Assembly: GCF_037911585.1 (NCBI RefSeq)
Contig: NZ_JBAJNS010000001.1
Location: 2,479,001 to 2,543,000 of the forward strand
Reading direction: 5' to 3'
Length of the DNA stretch: 64,000 nt
From: Streptomyces sp. GSL17-111
GTDB lineage: Bacteria > Actinomycetota > Actinomycetes > Streptomycetales > Streptomycetaceae
Part shown: positions 54,134 through 63,763 of the stretch, piece by piece
Position numbering within the stretch: the first letter of the stretch is position 1
How the letters are laid out: every line of letters begins with the position of its first letter
Translations under genes and position numbers: made by a program
The notes under the pieces: generated by a model
Database searches by the model: none
Seen by the model: only the letters and a program-made list of their open reading frames with translations
Told to the model about the DNA's origin: nothing

Positions 54134-54760
54134 ATGGGCACCATGACGATGACGGGTGCGGGTGTCGCGCAGCGCATGGCCTTCGGAGCGATCTCCGCCG
54201 CACTGGCGGCGGGGCTCCTGGCCACGGCCGGGCGGGCGTCGGGAGGGGATCCCGACCCGTCCGTGGTCCGTACGGACCAGGGCGAGCTGCGCGGCGAGAT
54301 CACCGCGTCCGCCCGGATCTTCCACGACGTGCCCTACGCCTCCCCGGCGCAGGAGTGGCACGGGGTGCGGGACGCCACCGAGGCCCGGACGCCGTGCGCC
54401 GACGCGTGCGGGGCGTTGACGGTGACGACGCCGCGCGGGGTCAGCGTGGGGGCCGACCTCCCCGTGGACGTCCGGCTGGGCGGGTCGTCCACCGCGCCGG
54501 ACGCCCCGCCGGACGACCCGCCGGACGACCCTCCGAATGTCGTTGTGGTCACCGTGCCCGCCGGGGAGCTGGCGGCGCAGCAGGCCGCCCTGCACTGGCT
54601 GCACCGCAACGCGGTGCCGTTCGGCGGCAACCCGGACACCATCACGCTCCACGGCCCGTCCGCGCACCTGTGCGCCCACCTGACCTCCCCCGACTCCGCC
54701 TACCTCTTCGCGGGCACGCGCCCGGCGACGGGCTGCGCCACCGCCGCCCGGGGCCGGTAG
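54134..54760 (+). CDS. Short carboxylesterase-like protein
   Basis: 208 residues: a signal-like N-terminus (FGAISAALAAGLLATAGRASG), then the start of a type-B carboxylesterase (VVRTDQGELRGEITASARIFHDVPYASP) and the nucleophile region FGGNPDTITLHGPSAHLCAHL, where HGPSAHL replaces the usual GESAGG. The usual length is about 500 residues. The acid and His of the triad and the whole C-terminal half are missing, so activity is doubtful. It may be a decayed or repurposed esterase. The start is uncertain (no good ribosome site). Confidence 0.65.
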   Translation: MGTMTMTGAGVAQRMAFGAISAALAAGLLATAGRASGGDPDPSVVRTDQGELRGEITASARIFHDVPYASPAQEWHGVRDATEARTPCADACGALTVTTPRGVSVGADLPVDVRLGGSSTAPDAPPDDPPDDPPNVVVVTVPAGELAAQQAALHWLHRNAVPFGGNPDTITLHGPSAHLCAHLTSPDSAYLFAGTRPATGCATAARGR

Positions 54761-54820
54761 CGTCACTCCCGAGCGCCCGCCCCCGGCCACCAAGGGCGGG
54801 CGGACGGGCGGGAGGACAGC

Positions 54821-56188
54821 ATGGGGACAGACGGGGACGCGGCCACGGCGGACGCCTGGGCGGCGCTGGGCGGACCGCCGGACGCGGCGGCGCGCGTCAC
54901 CTACACCCCGGTGCGCGGCGTGCTGCCCGCCCGGCTCCCGGTGCGCGAACTGGCCCGCGCCACCGTCGGCGTCTGCTCGCTGGCCGCCACGGAGCTGCTG
55001 GCGTGCCGCAACGGCGGACCGCTACCGGCCGTCCGGGTGCACGAGGGCGCCGTGGCGACCGCGTTCGTCAGCGAGCGGCACCTGCGCGTCGACGGCCGGG
55101 CCCCGACGTCGTTCGCCCCGCTGTCCGGCTTCTGGCGCGCCGCCGACGGCTGGGTGCGCACCCACGCCAACTACCCGCACCACCGGGCCCGGCTGCTGGA
55201 CGCCCTGGGCCTGCCGGAGGACACGGACCCGCCGGCGTTGGCCGCCGCCCTGGCCACCCGGCCCGCGCACGCCGTGCAGGAGCGCGTCCACGCGGCGGGC
55301 GGCCTGGCCGTCGCCGTGGCGACGGAGCCGTGGGCGGCCGGTACGCCCCTGGTCGAGGAGCGCGTCGTCGGGTCCGGAGGCCGGGCGGCGCGCCCGCTGC
55401 CGCCCGCGCCGCTCCCCGCGCAGGGCGTGCGGGTGCTGGACCTGACGCGGGTCATCGCGGGCCCGGTGGCGACGCGCACGCTGGCCCTGCTGGGCGCCGA
55501 CGTGCTGCGGATCGACCCGCCGGGGCTGCGGGAGGACGCGGACACCCACCGCGACACCGGGCCGGGCAAGCGCTCGGCCCTGCTCGACCTCCGCGACCCC
55601 GGCGACCGCGACCGGTTCGAGGAGCTGCTCGCCGCCGCCGACGTCGTGGTCACCGGGTACCGCCCCGGCTCCCTCGACCGGTACGGCCTGGCTCCGGACG
55701 CACTCCTCGCGCGCCGCCCCGGGCTGACGGTGGCCCAGCTGAGCGCGTGGGACCGGACGGGTCCGTGGTCCGGGCGGCGGGGCTTCGACAGCCTCGTCCA
55801 GGCGGCCTCCGGCATCGCCGCCGTGGAGGCGGCCCCGGACGGGACGCCGGGCGTGCTGCCCGCCCAGGCGCTGGACCACGGGACGGGGTACCTCTTCGCG
55901 GCGGCCGTCCTGCGGGCGCTCACCGCACGGCGGACGGACGGCTGCGGGCGACACGTGCGGCTGTCCCTGGCGGGTACCGCCTCCTGGCTGCTGCACGGCC
56001 TCCGGGCCGCGCCCCCGGACGGCGGTCCGGCGTCCCCCTACGCTCCCGAGCCCTGGCTGACCACGACCGCGTCCCCCCACGGCGCCCTCGTCCACGCGCT
56101 GCCGCCGGTCGCCTACCCTGGCTCACCCCGCACCTGGACGTCCCCGCCCACCCGCTGGGGAGCGGACGCGCCCGCCTGGACGGCGTGA
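54821..56188 (+). CDS. CaiB/BaiF-like (family III) CoA-transferase
   Basis: A 455-residue protein whose second half shows the family III pattern: GVRVLDLTRVIAGPVATRTLALLGADVLRID, LLDLRDPGDRDRFEELLAAADVVVTGY and GRRGFDSLVQAASGIA. The N-terminal 200 residues look like a diverged partial copy of the same fold, as in other actinobacterial members. The substrate is unknown. The C-terminal end is Pro/Trp-rich. Confidence 0.82.
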   Translation: MGTDGDAATADAWAALGGPPDAAARVTYTPVRGVLPARLPVRELARATVGVCSLAATELLACRNGGPLPAVRVHEGAVATAFVSERHLRVDGRAPTSFAPLSGFWRAADGWVRTHANYPHHRARLLDALGLPEDTDPPALAAALATRPAHAVQERVHAAGGLAVAVATEPWAAGTPLVEERVVGSGGRAARPLPPAPLPAQGVRVLDLTRVIAGPVATRTLALLGADVLRIDPPGLREDADTHRDTGPGKRSALLDLRDPGDRDRFEELLAAADVVVTGYRPGSLDRYGLAPDALLARRPGLTVAQLSAWDRTGPWSGRRGFDSLVQAASGIAAVEAAPDGTPGVLPAQALDHGTGYLFAAAVLRALTARRTDGCGRHVRLSLAGTASWLLHGLRAAPPDGGPASPYAPEPWLTTTASPHGALVHALPPVAYPGSPRTWTSPPTRWGADAPAWTA

Positions 56189-56219
56189 GCGCCGGACGTC
56201 GGCCCGCGCGGCGCGGACG

Positions 56220-57272
56220 TCAGCCGCGGCCGGCGGCGAGCCAGCGCGCGGCCTCGGTGGCCCAGTAGGTCAGGACCAGCGACGCACCGGCGCGGCGGAA
56301 GCTGGTGAGCGTCTCCAGGATCGCCCGTTCCCGCTCGATCCAGCCCTTCGCCGCGGCGGCCTCGACCATCGCGTACTCGCCGGAGATCTGGTAGACGCCC
56401 ACCGGGACGTCGACCTCGCGGGTGAAGTCCCGCAAGACGTCCAGGTAGGGCAGACCGGGCTTGACCATGACCATGTCGGCGCCCTCGGCGAGGTCGAGCG
56501 CCAGCTCGCGCATCGCCTCCCGCCCGTTCGCCGGGTCCTGCTGGTAGGTCTTGCGGTCGCCCTTCAGCGAGGAGCCGACCGCCTCCCGGAAGGGCCCGTA
56601 GAACGCGGACGCGTACTTGGCCGTGTAGGCGAACATCGCGACGTCCGTGTGCCCGGCCGCGTCCAGCGCCTGCCGCACGTGACCGATCTGGCCGTCCATC
56701 ATGCCGCTCGGCCCGAGGACGTGCGCCCCCGCGTCGGCCTGGACACGGGCCATCTCCGCGTACCGCTCCAGCGTCGCGTCGTTGTCCACGCGCCCGGCCG
56801 CGTCCAGGACGCCGCAGTGCCCGTGGTCGGTGTACTCGTCCAGGCACAGGTCGGACATGAGCACGAGGTCGTCCCCGACCTCCCCCCGCACGTCCCGCAG
56901 CGCGACCTGGAGGATGCCGTCCGGGTCGGTGCCCTGGGAGCCGACGGCGTCCTTGTGCTCGGGCACGCCGAACAGCATGAGCCCGCCGACGCCCGCCTCC
57001 ACCGCCTCGACGGCGGCCTTGCGCAGCGTGTCCCGGGTGTGCTGCACGACGCCGGGCATGGAGGACACCGGCACCGGCTCGCCGATGCCCTCCCGGACGA
57101 ACGCCGGGAGGATCAGGTCGGCGGGGTGCGGCCGGTGCTCGGCGACCATGCGCCGCATCGCCGGCGTCGTACGCAGCCGCCGGGGCCGCGCCGCCGGGAA
57201 GGCGCCGTAGCGGCTGCCCCCGCCCGCGTCCGCGCCGCCGAGGCCGCCGTCTCCACCGTGGGTCCTGCTCAC
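56220..57272 (-). CDS. hemB: Porphobilinogen synthase (5-aminolevulinate dehydratase)
   Basis: A 350-residue enzyme joining two 5-aminolevulinates. Active-site lysines are in [18 protein letters not shown] and [13 protein letters not shown]; the metal/regulatory region reads [14 protein letters not shown]. The ATG overlaps the hemD stop (ATGA), making it the last gene of the rex-hemACDB operon. Confidence 0.95.
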   Translation of the reverse strand: MSRTHGGDGGLGGADAGGGSRYGAFPAARPRRLRTTPAMRRMVAEHRPHPADLILPAFVREGIGEPVPVSSMPGVVQHTRDTLRKAAVEAVEAGVGGLMLFGVPEHKDAVGSQGTDPDGILQVALRDVRGEVGDDLVLMSDLCLDEYTDHGHCGVLDAAGRVDNDATLERYAEMARVQADAGAHVLGPSGMMDGQIGHVRQALDAAGHTDVAMFAYTAKYASAFYGPFREAVGSSLKGDRKTYQQDPANGREAMRELALDLAEGADMVMVKPGLPYLDVLRDFTREVDVPVGVYQISGEYAMVEAAAAKGWIERERAILETLTSFRRAGASLVLTYWATEAARWLAAGRG

Positions 57273-59074
57273 GAGCGCGCTCTCCTCCTCGTCGGCCGCT
57301 TCTCACTCGGCCGCTTCACGGGTTCGCCCGCCTCGACGGCCGCCGCCCGGCGCCGGGCGCCGAACTCCGCGAGCGCCTCGGCCAGCCGGTGCACCGAGGG
57401 CTCGGGGGCGAGCACGTCGACGCGCAGCCCGTGCTCCTCCGCCGTCTTCGCGGTGGCCGGGCCGATGCAGGCGATGACCGTCACGTTGTGCGGCTTGCCC
57501 GCGATGCCCACGAGGTTCCGCACGGTGCTGGAGGAGGTGAACAGGACGGCGTCGAACCCGCCACCCTTGATCATCTCCCGCGTCTCGGCGGGCGGCGGCG
57601 AGGCGCGCACCGTCCGGTAGGCGGTGACGTCGTCGACCTCCCAGCCCAGCTCGATCAGCCCGGCCACCAGCGTCTCGGTGGCGATGTCGGCACGCGGCAG
57701 GAAGACGCGGTCGATCGGGTCGAAGACGGGGTCGTAGGGCGGCCAGTCCTCCAGCAGTCCGGCGGCGGACTGCTCGCCCGAGGGGACGAGGTCCGGCTTG
57801 ACGCCGAAGTCCACCAGCGCGGCGGCGGTCTGGTCGCCGACGGCGGCCACCTTGATGCCCGCGAAGGCCCGCGCGTCCAGCCCGTACTCCTCGAACTTCT
57901 CCCGCACCGCCTTCACCGCGTTGACGCTGGTGAACGCGATCCACTCGTACCGCCCGGTGACCAGGCCCTTGACGGCCCGCTCCATCTGCTGCGGCGTGCG
58001 CGGCGGCTCGACGGCGATCGTCGGCACCTCCGCCGGGACGGCTCCGTAGGAGCGGAGCTGGTCCGACAGGGACGCGGCCTGCTCCTTGGTGCGCGGCACC
58101 AGGACGTTCCAGCCGAACAGCGGCTTGGACTCGAACCAGGCCAGCTGGTCGCGCCGGGCGGGCGCGCTGCCCTCGCCGACGACGGCTATCACCGACTGGC
58201 CGCCGTCGGCCGCCGGCAGCACCTTGGCCTGCTTGAGGGTCTGCTGGAGCGAGCCCAGCGTCGCCGTCCAGGTGCGCTGCCGGGTCGTCGTCCCGGCCAC
58301 GGTGACGGTGAGCGGGGTGTCCGGCTTGCGTCCGGCGGTCACCAGCTCGGCGGCGGCGCCCGTCACCGCGTCCAGCGTCGTGGAGATGACGACGGTGGCG
58401 TCGGAGGCGCCCACCTCCGTCCAGCAGCGGGCGTCGGCGGTCCGGGCGTCGATGAAGCGGACGTCCGTACCGTGCTCGTTCCGCAGCGGGACCCCCGCAT
58501 AGGCGGGGACACCGACGGCGGTGGCGATGCCGGGCACGACCTCGAAGGTGATGCCGGCGGCGGCGCAGCCCAGCATCTCGGCGGCGGCGTCCGCGTCCAT
58601 GCCCGGGTCACCGAGCACCGCACGGACCACCCGCTTGCCGGAGCGCGCGGCCGCCATGACAAGATCTGCTGCACCGGCAGATGTGGCGGAAGTCTCGGTC
58701 GAGTCGTCCGCCGCTGCCTGCACGGGCGTGTCCACGGCTGCCCGGGCGTGCGGCCGCACGACGTCGCGGACCTGTGGATCCGCGACGAGGACGTCGGCGT
58801 TCGCCAGGGCCTCGACGGCGCGCAGGGTGAGCAGTCCCGGATCACCGGGACCGGCCCCGAGGAACGTCACGTGGCCGTCGGCACCGTAGAGGTGCCGGTT
58901 GGGCGACGGCGCGGACGACACCGGCGGGGCGACGCTCGGCGCGCCCGTACCCGCGACGGCGGCGGGGGCCGTCGTCGCGGTGGCCGCGTCGGCTTTCGCC
59001 GTGCCCGCGTCCGTGGTGGCACGGGACGGCCGGGGCTTCGGCGTGGTCGCGTTCTGGGCGGTGGTGGGGCTCAA
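57269..59074 (-). CDS. hemD: Fused uroporphyrinogen-III C-methyltransferase/uroporphyrinogen-III synthase
   Basis: 601 residues from TTG 59074, which overlaps the hemC stop (TTGA). After an Ala/Thr-rich leader, residues about 65-310 are a CobA-like methyltransferase ([44 protein letters not shown]). Residues about 330-580 are the HemD synthase ([45 protein letters not shown]). The methyltransferase active region is diverged in places ([11 protein letters not shown]). Such fusions are common in actinobacteria. Confidence 0.92.
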   Translation of the reverse strand: MSPTTAQNATTPKPRPSRATTDAGTAKADAATATTAPAAVAGTGAPSVAPPVSSAPSPNRHLYGADGHVTFLGAGPGDPGLLTLRAVEALANADVLVADPQVRDVVRPHARAAVDTPVQAAADDSTETSATSAGAADLVMAAARSGKRVVRAVLGDPGMDADAAAEMLGCAAAGITFEVVPGIATAVGVPAYAGVPLRNEHGTDVRFIDARTADARCWTEVGASDATVVISTTLDAVTGAAAELVTAGRKPDTPLTVTVAGTTTRQRTWTATLGSLQQTLKQAKVLPAADGGQSVIAVVGEGSAPARRDQLAWFESKPLFGWNVLVPRTKEQAASLSDQLRSYGAVPAEVPTIAVEPPRTPQQMERAVKGLVTGRYEWIAFTSVNAVKAVREKFEEYGLDARAFAGIKVAAVGDQTAAALVDFGVKPDLVPSGEQSAAGLLEDWPPYDPVFDPIDRVFLPRADIATETLVAGLIELGWEVDDVTAYRTVRASPPPAETREMIKGGGFDAVLFTSSSTVRNLVGIAGKPHNVTVIACIGPATAKTAEEHGLRVDVLAPEPSVHRLAEALAEFGARRRAAAVEAGEPVKRPSEKRPTRRRARS

Positions 59075-60063
59075 TGTGCGCGCTCCCCCATCAGACCGGC
59101 CGCACCCTTGGCGAGCATCGCGTCGGCCAGCTCGCGGCCCAGGCGCGTGGCCCAGGCCGTCTGCTCGCCGGCGGATGCCGGTACGTGACCGGTGGTGGAC
59201 AGCTGCACCAGCGTCGAGCCGTCGAACGTGCCGACGACGCCACGCAGGCGCATTTCGGTGACAACCTCGCCGTCGGCCCGGGGGTCGGCCAGGGCGCCCA
59301 CAGGCGCACTGCAACCGGCCTCCAGGTCGGCGAGGAGGGTTCGCTCGGCGGTCACGGCGGCCCGCGTGAGCGGGTCGTCGAGTCCGGCGAGCTGGGTGAC
59401 GAGGTGTGCGTCGGAGGTGACGCACTCCACGGCCAGTGCCCCCTGCCCGGGCGCAGGCAGGACGGCGTCGGTGTCGATCAGCTCGGTCACCTCGTCAAGG
59501 CGGCCGACGCGGGTGAGGCCGGCCGCCGCCAGGACGACGGCGTCGAGCTCCCCCGAGCGGACGAAACCGATCCGGGTGTCGACGTTGCCCCTGATCGGCA
59601 CCGTCTCGATCCGGTGGTCCAGGGTACGGGCCCAGGCGTTCAGCTGCGACATCCGGCGCGGCGAGCCGGTGCCGACGCGGACGGGCGCCGCGTCGGTGCC
59701 CTCCGCGGTGAGCTGCTCGAACGTCAGGCCGTCCCGGGCTATCAGGGCGTCGCGCGGGTCGACGCGCGGCGGCACCGCCGCGATCGTCAGCTCGGCGGGC
59801 TGGTCGGTGGGCAGGTCCTTGAGCGAGTGCACCGCGAGGTCGATGCGGCCCGCGAGCAGCGCGTCGCGCAGCGCGGACACGAACACGCCCGTGCCCCCGA
59901 TCTGCGCCAGCTGCTCGCGCGAGACGTCGCCGTAGGTGGTGATCTCCACCAGTTCGACGTCCCGACCGGTGAGCCGGGTGATCTCGCGGGCGACCTGGCC
60001 CGACTGCGCCATCGCGAGGGCGCTTCGGCGGGTGCCCAGCTTCAGTGGGCGTTCAGTTCTCAT
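59071..60063 (-). CDS. hemC: Hydroxymethylbilane synthase
   Basis: A 330-residue enzyme polymerising porphobilinogen. Landmarks: LGTRRSALAMAQSGQV, DLAVHSLKDLPT with the catalytic Asp region, GTGSPRRMSQL, IRGNVDTRI, and the dipyrromethane cofactor cysteine in LEAGCSAPVGA. The start lies 11 bp inside the end of hemA. Confidence 0.95.
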   Translation of the reverse strand: MRTERPLKLGTRRSALAMAQSGQVAREITRLTGRDVELVEITTYGDVSREQLAQIGGTGVFVSALRDALLAGRIDLAVHSLKDLPTDQPAELTIAAVPPRVDPRDALIARDGLTFEQLTAEGTDAAPVRVGTGSPRRMSQLNAWARTLDHRIETVPIRGNVDTRIGFVRSGELDAVVLAAAGLTRVGRLDEVTELIDTDAVLPAPGQGALAVECVTSDAHLVTQLAGLDDPLTRAAVTAERTLLADLEAGCSAPVGALADPRADGEVVTEMRLRGVVGTFDGSTLVQLSTTGHVPASAGEQTAWATRLGRELADAMLAKGAAGLMGERAH

Positions 60064-61378
60064 GGCCGCTCCTGTTCGGCTTGCTGACAGCGGCGACCGT
60101 CTGCGGGTCAAGGTCGAAGAGTTCACGCAGGGCGTCGGCGTAGCTGGCGCCGCCCGGCTCCCCGGCGAGCTGCTTGACCCGCACGGTGGGCGCGTGCAGC
60201 AGCTTGTCGACGACGCGCCGCACGGTCTGCGTGATCTCGGCGCGCTCGCGCTCGTCCAGGCCGGGCAGCCGGCCTTCGAGGCGGGCCATCTCCCCGGCCA
60301 CCACGTCGGACGCCATGGTGCGCAGGGCGATGACGGTCGGGGTGATCGTCGCGGCGCGCTGGGCGGCGCCGAAGGCGGCCACCTCGTCGCCGACGATGCC
60401 GCGCACGGCGTCCACGTCGGCGGCCATCGGCGCGTCGGCGGGGGCCTCGGCCAGGGACTCGATGTCCACCAGCCGGGCGCCCTCCACCCGGTGCACGACG
60501 GCGTCGACGTCCCGGGGCATGGCGAGGTCGAGCAGGGCCAGGGGGGACGTCCGCCCGGCGACGGCCGCCTCGACGACGGCGGCGGACAGCACCAGTCCGG
60601 TCGCACCGGTGCAGGAGACGACCACGTCGGCGACGGCCAGCTCGCGGGGGACGTCCGTGATGGTCGTCGCACGGCCGCCCAGCGAGGCGGCGAGGCGGTC
60701 GGCACGCTCCAACGTCCTGTTGGCGATCACCAGTTCGGTGACACCGGCGCGCGACAGCGTCGTGGCGGCCAGGGCGGACATGGACCCGGCGCCGATGACG
60801 AGCGCGCGCTTGTCCTTCACCCACCGCTCGACGTCCAGCCCCTCGGCCTCGGCGGTGGCGAGCTGCTCCAGGCCGAAGGTGACCAGCGACTGCCCGGCCT
60901 TGTCGATGCCCGTCTCGCTGTGCGCGCGCTTGCCGACCCGCAGGGCCTGCTGGAAGAGGTCGTTCAGGAGCTTGCCCGCGCTGTGCTGCTCCTGGGCGAC
61001 GGCCAGCGCGTCCTTGATCTGCCCGAGGATCTGCCCCTCGCCGACGACCATGGAGTCCAGCCCGCAGGCCACCGAGAACAGGTGGTGGACGGCCCGGTCC
61101 TCGTAGTGGACGTACAGGTAAGGCGTCAGCTCCTCCAGCGCGACACCGCTGTGCAGTGCGAGCAGCGTGGACAGCTCGGCGACACCGGCGTGGAACTTGT
61201 CCACGTCCGCGTACAGCTCGAGGCGGTTGCAGGTGGACAGCACCGCCGCCTCCGTGGCGGGCTCGGCGCCCACGACGTCCGCGAGCAGCGGCCCCCGGGC
61301 GGCGGGCGCGAGGGCGGCCCGCTCCAGGACGCTGACGGGTGCGCTGCGGTGGCTCAGACCGACGACGAGCAGACTCAT
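60053..61378 (-). CDS. hemA: Glutamyl-tRNA reductase
   Basis: A 441-residue enzyme, first step of the C5 haem pathway. The catalytic Cys lies in LSTCNRLELYA; GLDSMVVGEGQILGQIK and the NADPH-binding segment VIGAGSMSALAATTLSRAG follow. Its ATG overlaps the rex stop (61375) and its end overlaps hemC. It provides the glutamate semialdehyde used by the hemL product. Confidence 0.95.
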   Translation of the reverse strand: MSLLVVGLSHRSAPVSVLERAALAPAARGPLLADVVGAEPATEAAVLSTCNRLELYADVDKFHAGVAELSTLLALHSGVALEELTPYLYVHYEDRAVHHLFSVACGLDSMVVGEGQILGQIKDALAVAQEQHSAGKLLNDLFQQALRVGKRAHSETGIDKAGQSLVTFGLEQLATAEAEGLDVERWVKDKRALVIGAGSMSALAATTLSRAGVTELVIANRTLERADRLAASLGGRATTITDVPRELAVADVVVSCTGATGLVLSAAVVEAAVAGRTSPLALLDLAMPRDVDAVVHRVEGARLVDIESLAEAPADAPMAADVDAVRGIVGDEVAAFGAAQRAATITPTVIALRTMASDVVAGEMARLEGRLPGLDERERAEITQTVRRVVDKLLHAPTVRVKQLAGEPGGASYADALRELFDLDPQTVAAVSKPNRSGHEN

Positions 61379-62175
61379 GCCGGCATCACGGCGGGGACAT
61401 CCCCGTCCGGCCCTGCCTCGGTGTCGTCGTCCGCGTCCTCGGCAGCCCGGCGCGTCACGGAGACGGCGGGCGGAGCGGCCGGGGCGGCGGTGTCCGCGGC
61501 CTCGGTGTCCAGCTCACCGGCCTTGCGCTGCTCGTGGAAGGCGAGGATCTGCAGCTCTATGGAGAGGTCCACCTTGCGCACGTCCACGCCGTCCGGCACG
61601 GACAGCACGGTGGGCGCGAAGTTCAGGATGGACGTCACCCCGGCGGCCACCAGCCGGTCGCAGACCTGCTGCGCGGCCCCGGCCGGGGTGGCGATGACGC
61701 CGATGGAGACGCCGTTGTCGGCGATGATCCGCTCCAGCAGGTCGGTGTGCTGGACCTCGATCCCCGCCACGAGCTTCCCGGACATGGCCGGATCGGCGTC
61801 GATGAGCGAGGCGACACGGAAGCCTCGGGAGGCGAAGCCGCCGTAGTTCGCGAGGGCGGCGCCGAGGTTACCGATACCGACGATGACGACGGGCCAGTCC
61901 TGCGTCAGCCCCAGCTCACGGGAGATCTGGTAGACGAGGTACTCGACGTCGTAGCCGACACCCCGGGTCCCGTAGGAGCCGAGGTAGGAGAAGTCCTTGC
62001 GCAGCTTGGCCGAGTTGACGCCGGCCGCGGCGGCCAGCTCCTCCGAGGAGACCGTGGGAACCGAGCGCTCGGACAGCGCCGTCAGTGCCCGCAGGTACAG
62101 CGGAAGTCGGGCGACGGTGGCCTCGGGAATCCCTCGGCTCCGGGTCGCCGGTCGGTGGTTTCGGCCAGTTGCCAC
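61375..62175 (-). CDS. rex: Redox-sensing transcriptional repressor Rex
   Basis: 266 residues from GTG 62175. N-terminal winged helix (LPLYLRALTALSERSVPTVSS, LAAAAGVNSAKLRKDFSYLGSYG), then a Rossmann domain binding NAD(H) (VVIVGIGNLGAALANYGGF). Rex releases DNA when NADH/NAD+ rises. The acidic Ala/Pro tail is longer than average. An operator 111 bp upstream indicates self-regulation together with the haem genes. Confidence 0.95.
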   Translation of the reverse strand: MATGRNHRPATRSRGIPEATVARLPLYLRALTALSERSVPTVSSEELAAAAGVNSAKLRKDFSYLGSYGTRGVGYDVEYLVYQISRELGLTQDWPVVIVGIGNLGAALANYGGFASRGFRVASLIDADPAMSGKLVAGIEVQHTDLLERIIADNGVSIGVIATPAGAAQQVCDRLVAAGVTSILNFAPTVLSVPDGVDVRKVDLSIELQILAFHEQRKAGELDTEAADTAAPAAPPAVSVTRRAAEDADDDTEAGPDGDVPAVMPA

Positions 62176-62285
62176 GGTGCTCCTGCCGTTTGCGCCTGGG
62201 GTACCCCCAGCGCCTGCTGGGGGAGGTGAGCGGCCCTCTGTGCCGGGCGCGCCGGTGCCGCTCCATCCCCGACAGGCTATGCCTT

Positions 62286-62301
62286 TGTGAAAGCGTGCAC
62301 A
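62286..62301 (-). promoter_or_regulatory. Rex operator (ROP) in the rex-hem promoter
   Basis: TGTGAAAGCGTGCACA matches the Streptomyces Rex consensus TGTGAACGCGTTCACA at 14 of 16 positions. Just downstream on the minus strand lies TAGCCT (plus 62274-62279), a plausible -10, so the operator would occupy the -35/-10 spacer. Known Rex targets in S. coelicolor include rex-hemACD itself. Confidence 0.85.
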
Positions 62302-62519
62302 AAGATGGTGTCCGATTTGTCCGCCCGAAGTGACCGGCGCCACACGCACCAACCCGGACACCTCCCTGCAACTCGCCGTCCCCGCTGCGGGTGGACGAAG
62401 GCTCCGCCCCCACCCTGTCACCGCTGACCGGCCCCGCCCAGACCCGACGCACGTCCTTCGTCCGCGAGGGACGGCGGGGGCGCGCGCCTGCCGCCGGACC
62501 GGACCGGTTGGTCAGCGGG

Positions 62520-62783
62520 TCAGCGGGTCAGCGCGGCGCGCAGCCGGTCCGCGTCGACGCGCCAGAAGTCGTGCTGCGCGCCGTCGACCAGCACCACCGG
62601 GATCTGCTCCCAGTATCTGCGGTGCAGCTCGGCGTCCTGCTCGATGTCCTTCTCCTCCAGCACGGCGCCGAGCTCCCGGCACACCGCCGTGACGACCACC
62701 CGCGCGTCGTCGCACAGGTGGCAGCCGGGCTTGCCGATCAGCGTCACGGTCCTCGGGGCGGAGGGTGTCTGTGGGGTGTCCAT
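62520..62783 (-). CDS. Glutaredoxin-like (DUF836) protein
   Basis: 87 residues from ATG 62783, or 90 from ATG 62792. Thioredoxin-like fold with CxxC in [16 protein letters not shown] and the cis-Pro IPVVLVDG. Small glutaredoxin-family proteins of this type act as thiol reductants. Divergent from the HAD phosphatase gene with 80 bp between. Confidence 0.85.
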   Translation of the reverse strand: MDTPQTPSAPRTVTLIGKPGCHLCDDARVVVTAVCRELGAVLEEKDIEQDAELHRRYWEQIPVVLVDGAQHDFWRVDADRLRAALTR

Positions 62784-62863
62784 GGCCCCCATTGTCCCGC
62801 CGGACGCGACCGGGTCACCGGGCCGTAACCGGAGCGCCCAGCTCCGCTGGCTATGCTCACTCC

Positions 62864-63763
62864 ATGGGTGCACTGGCATGGCTCACCCCCCGTAAGCGCG
62901 CGGCGACCGAGGCGAGCGTCCTCGCCGGCGAGGCTTCGGCCGAGGCCGCGCGCAAGACCGAACGCACCGAGCCGGAGTTCCCCGTCGCGGGGGACGTCCG
63001 GGCCGCCGCCTTCTTCGACCTCGACAACACCGTCATGCAGGGTGCGGCGCTCTTCCACTTCGGCCGCGGCCTCTACAAGCGCAGGTTCTTCGAGACGCGG
63101 GAGCTGGCCCGCTTCGCCTGGCAGCAGACGTACTTCCGGATCGTCGGCTCGGAGAACCCCGAGCACATGGCCGAGGTGCGGGCGAGCGCGCTGTCCATCG
63201 TCAAGGGACACCGGGTCGCCGAGCTGATGGCCATCGGCGAGGAGATCTACGACGAGTACATGGCGGGCCGCATCTGGCCGGGCACCCGCGCCCTGGCCCA
63301 GGCGCACCTGGACGCCGGCCAGAAGGTGTGGCTGGTCACGGCCGCGCCCGTGGAGACGGCCACCATCATCGCGCAGCGGCTCGGCCTGACGGGCGCGCTC
63401 GGCACCGTCGCCGAGTCGGTCGACGGCGTCTACACCGGACGCCTGGTGGGCGAGCCCCTGCACGGACCGGCCAAGGCCGAGGCCGTGCGGGCCCTGGCCA
63501 CGGTGGAAGGTCTCGACCTGGAACGATGCGCCGCGTACAGCGACTCGGTCAACGACATCCCGATGCTCTCGCTCGTCGGCCATCCGTATGCGATCAATCC
63601 TGACAGCCGGCTGCGCGAGCACGCCCGCGACAACGGGTGGCGGCTCCGCGACTACCGGACCGGCCGGAAGGCGGCCCGCGTGGGCCTGCCGGCGGCCGCC
63701 GGGGTGGGCGCGGTGGCGGGCGGCGCGGCGGCCGCCGTCGCCCTCCAGCGACGCCGCCGCTAG
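62864..63763 (+). CDS. HAD-IB family hydrolase (SerB-like)
   Basis: A 299-residue protein. HAD motif I is [11 protein letters not shown] (DxDNT), motif II VTAAPVE, motif [19 protein letters not shown]. The cap region fits subfamily IB (phosphoserine phosphatase-like). An Ala/Gly-rich hydrophobic C-terminus ([18 protein letters not shown]) may anchor it to the membrane. The ATG at 62864 is used; the substrate is unknown. Confidence 0.9.
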   Translation: MGALAWLTPRKRAATEASVLAGEASAEAARKTERTEPEFPVAGDVRAAAFFDLDNTVMQGAALFHFGRGLYKRRFFETRELARFAWQQTYFRIVGSENPEHMAEVRASALSIVKGHRVAELMAIGEEIYDEYMAGRIWPGTRALAQAHLDAGQKVWLVTAAPVETATIIAQRLGLTGALGTVAESVDGVYTGRLVGEPLHGPAKAEAVRALATVEGLDLERCAAYSDSVNDIPMLSLVGHPYAINPDSRLREHARDNGWRLRDYRTGRKAARVGLPAAAGVGAVAGGAAAAVALQRRRR

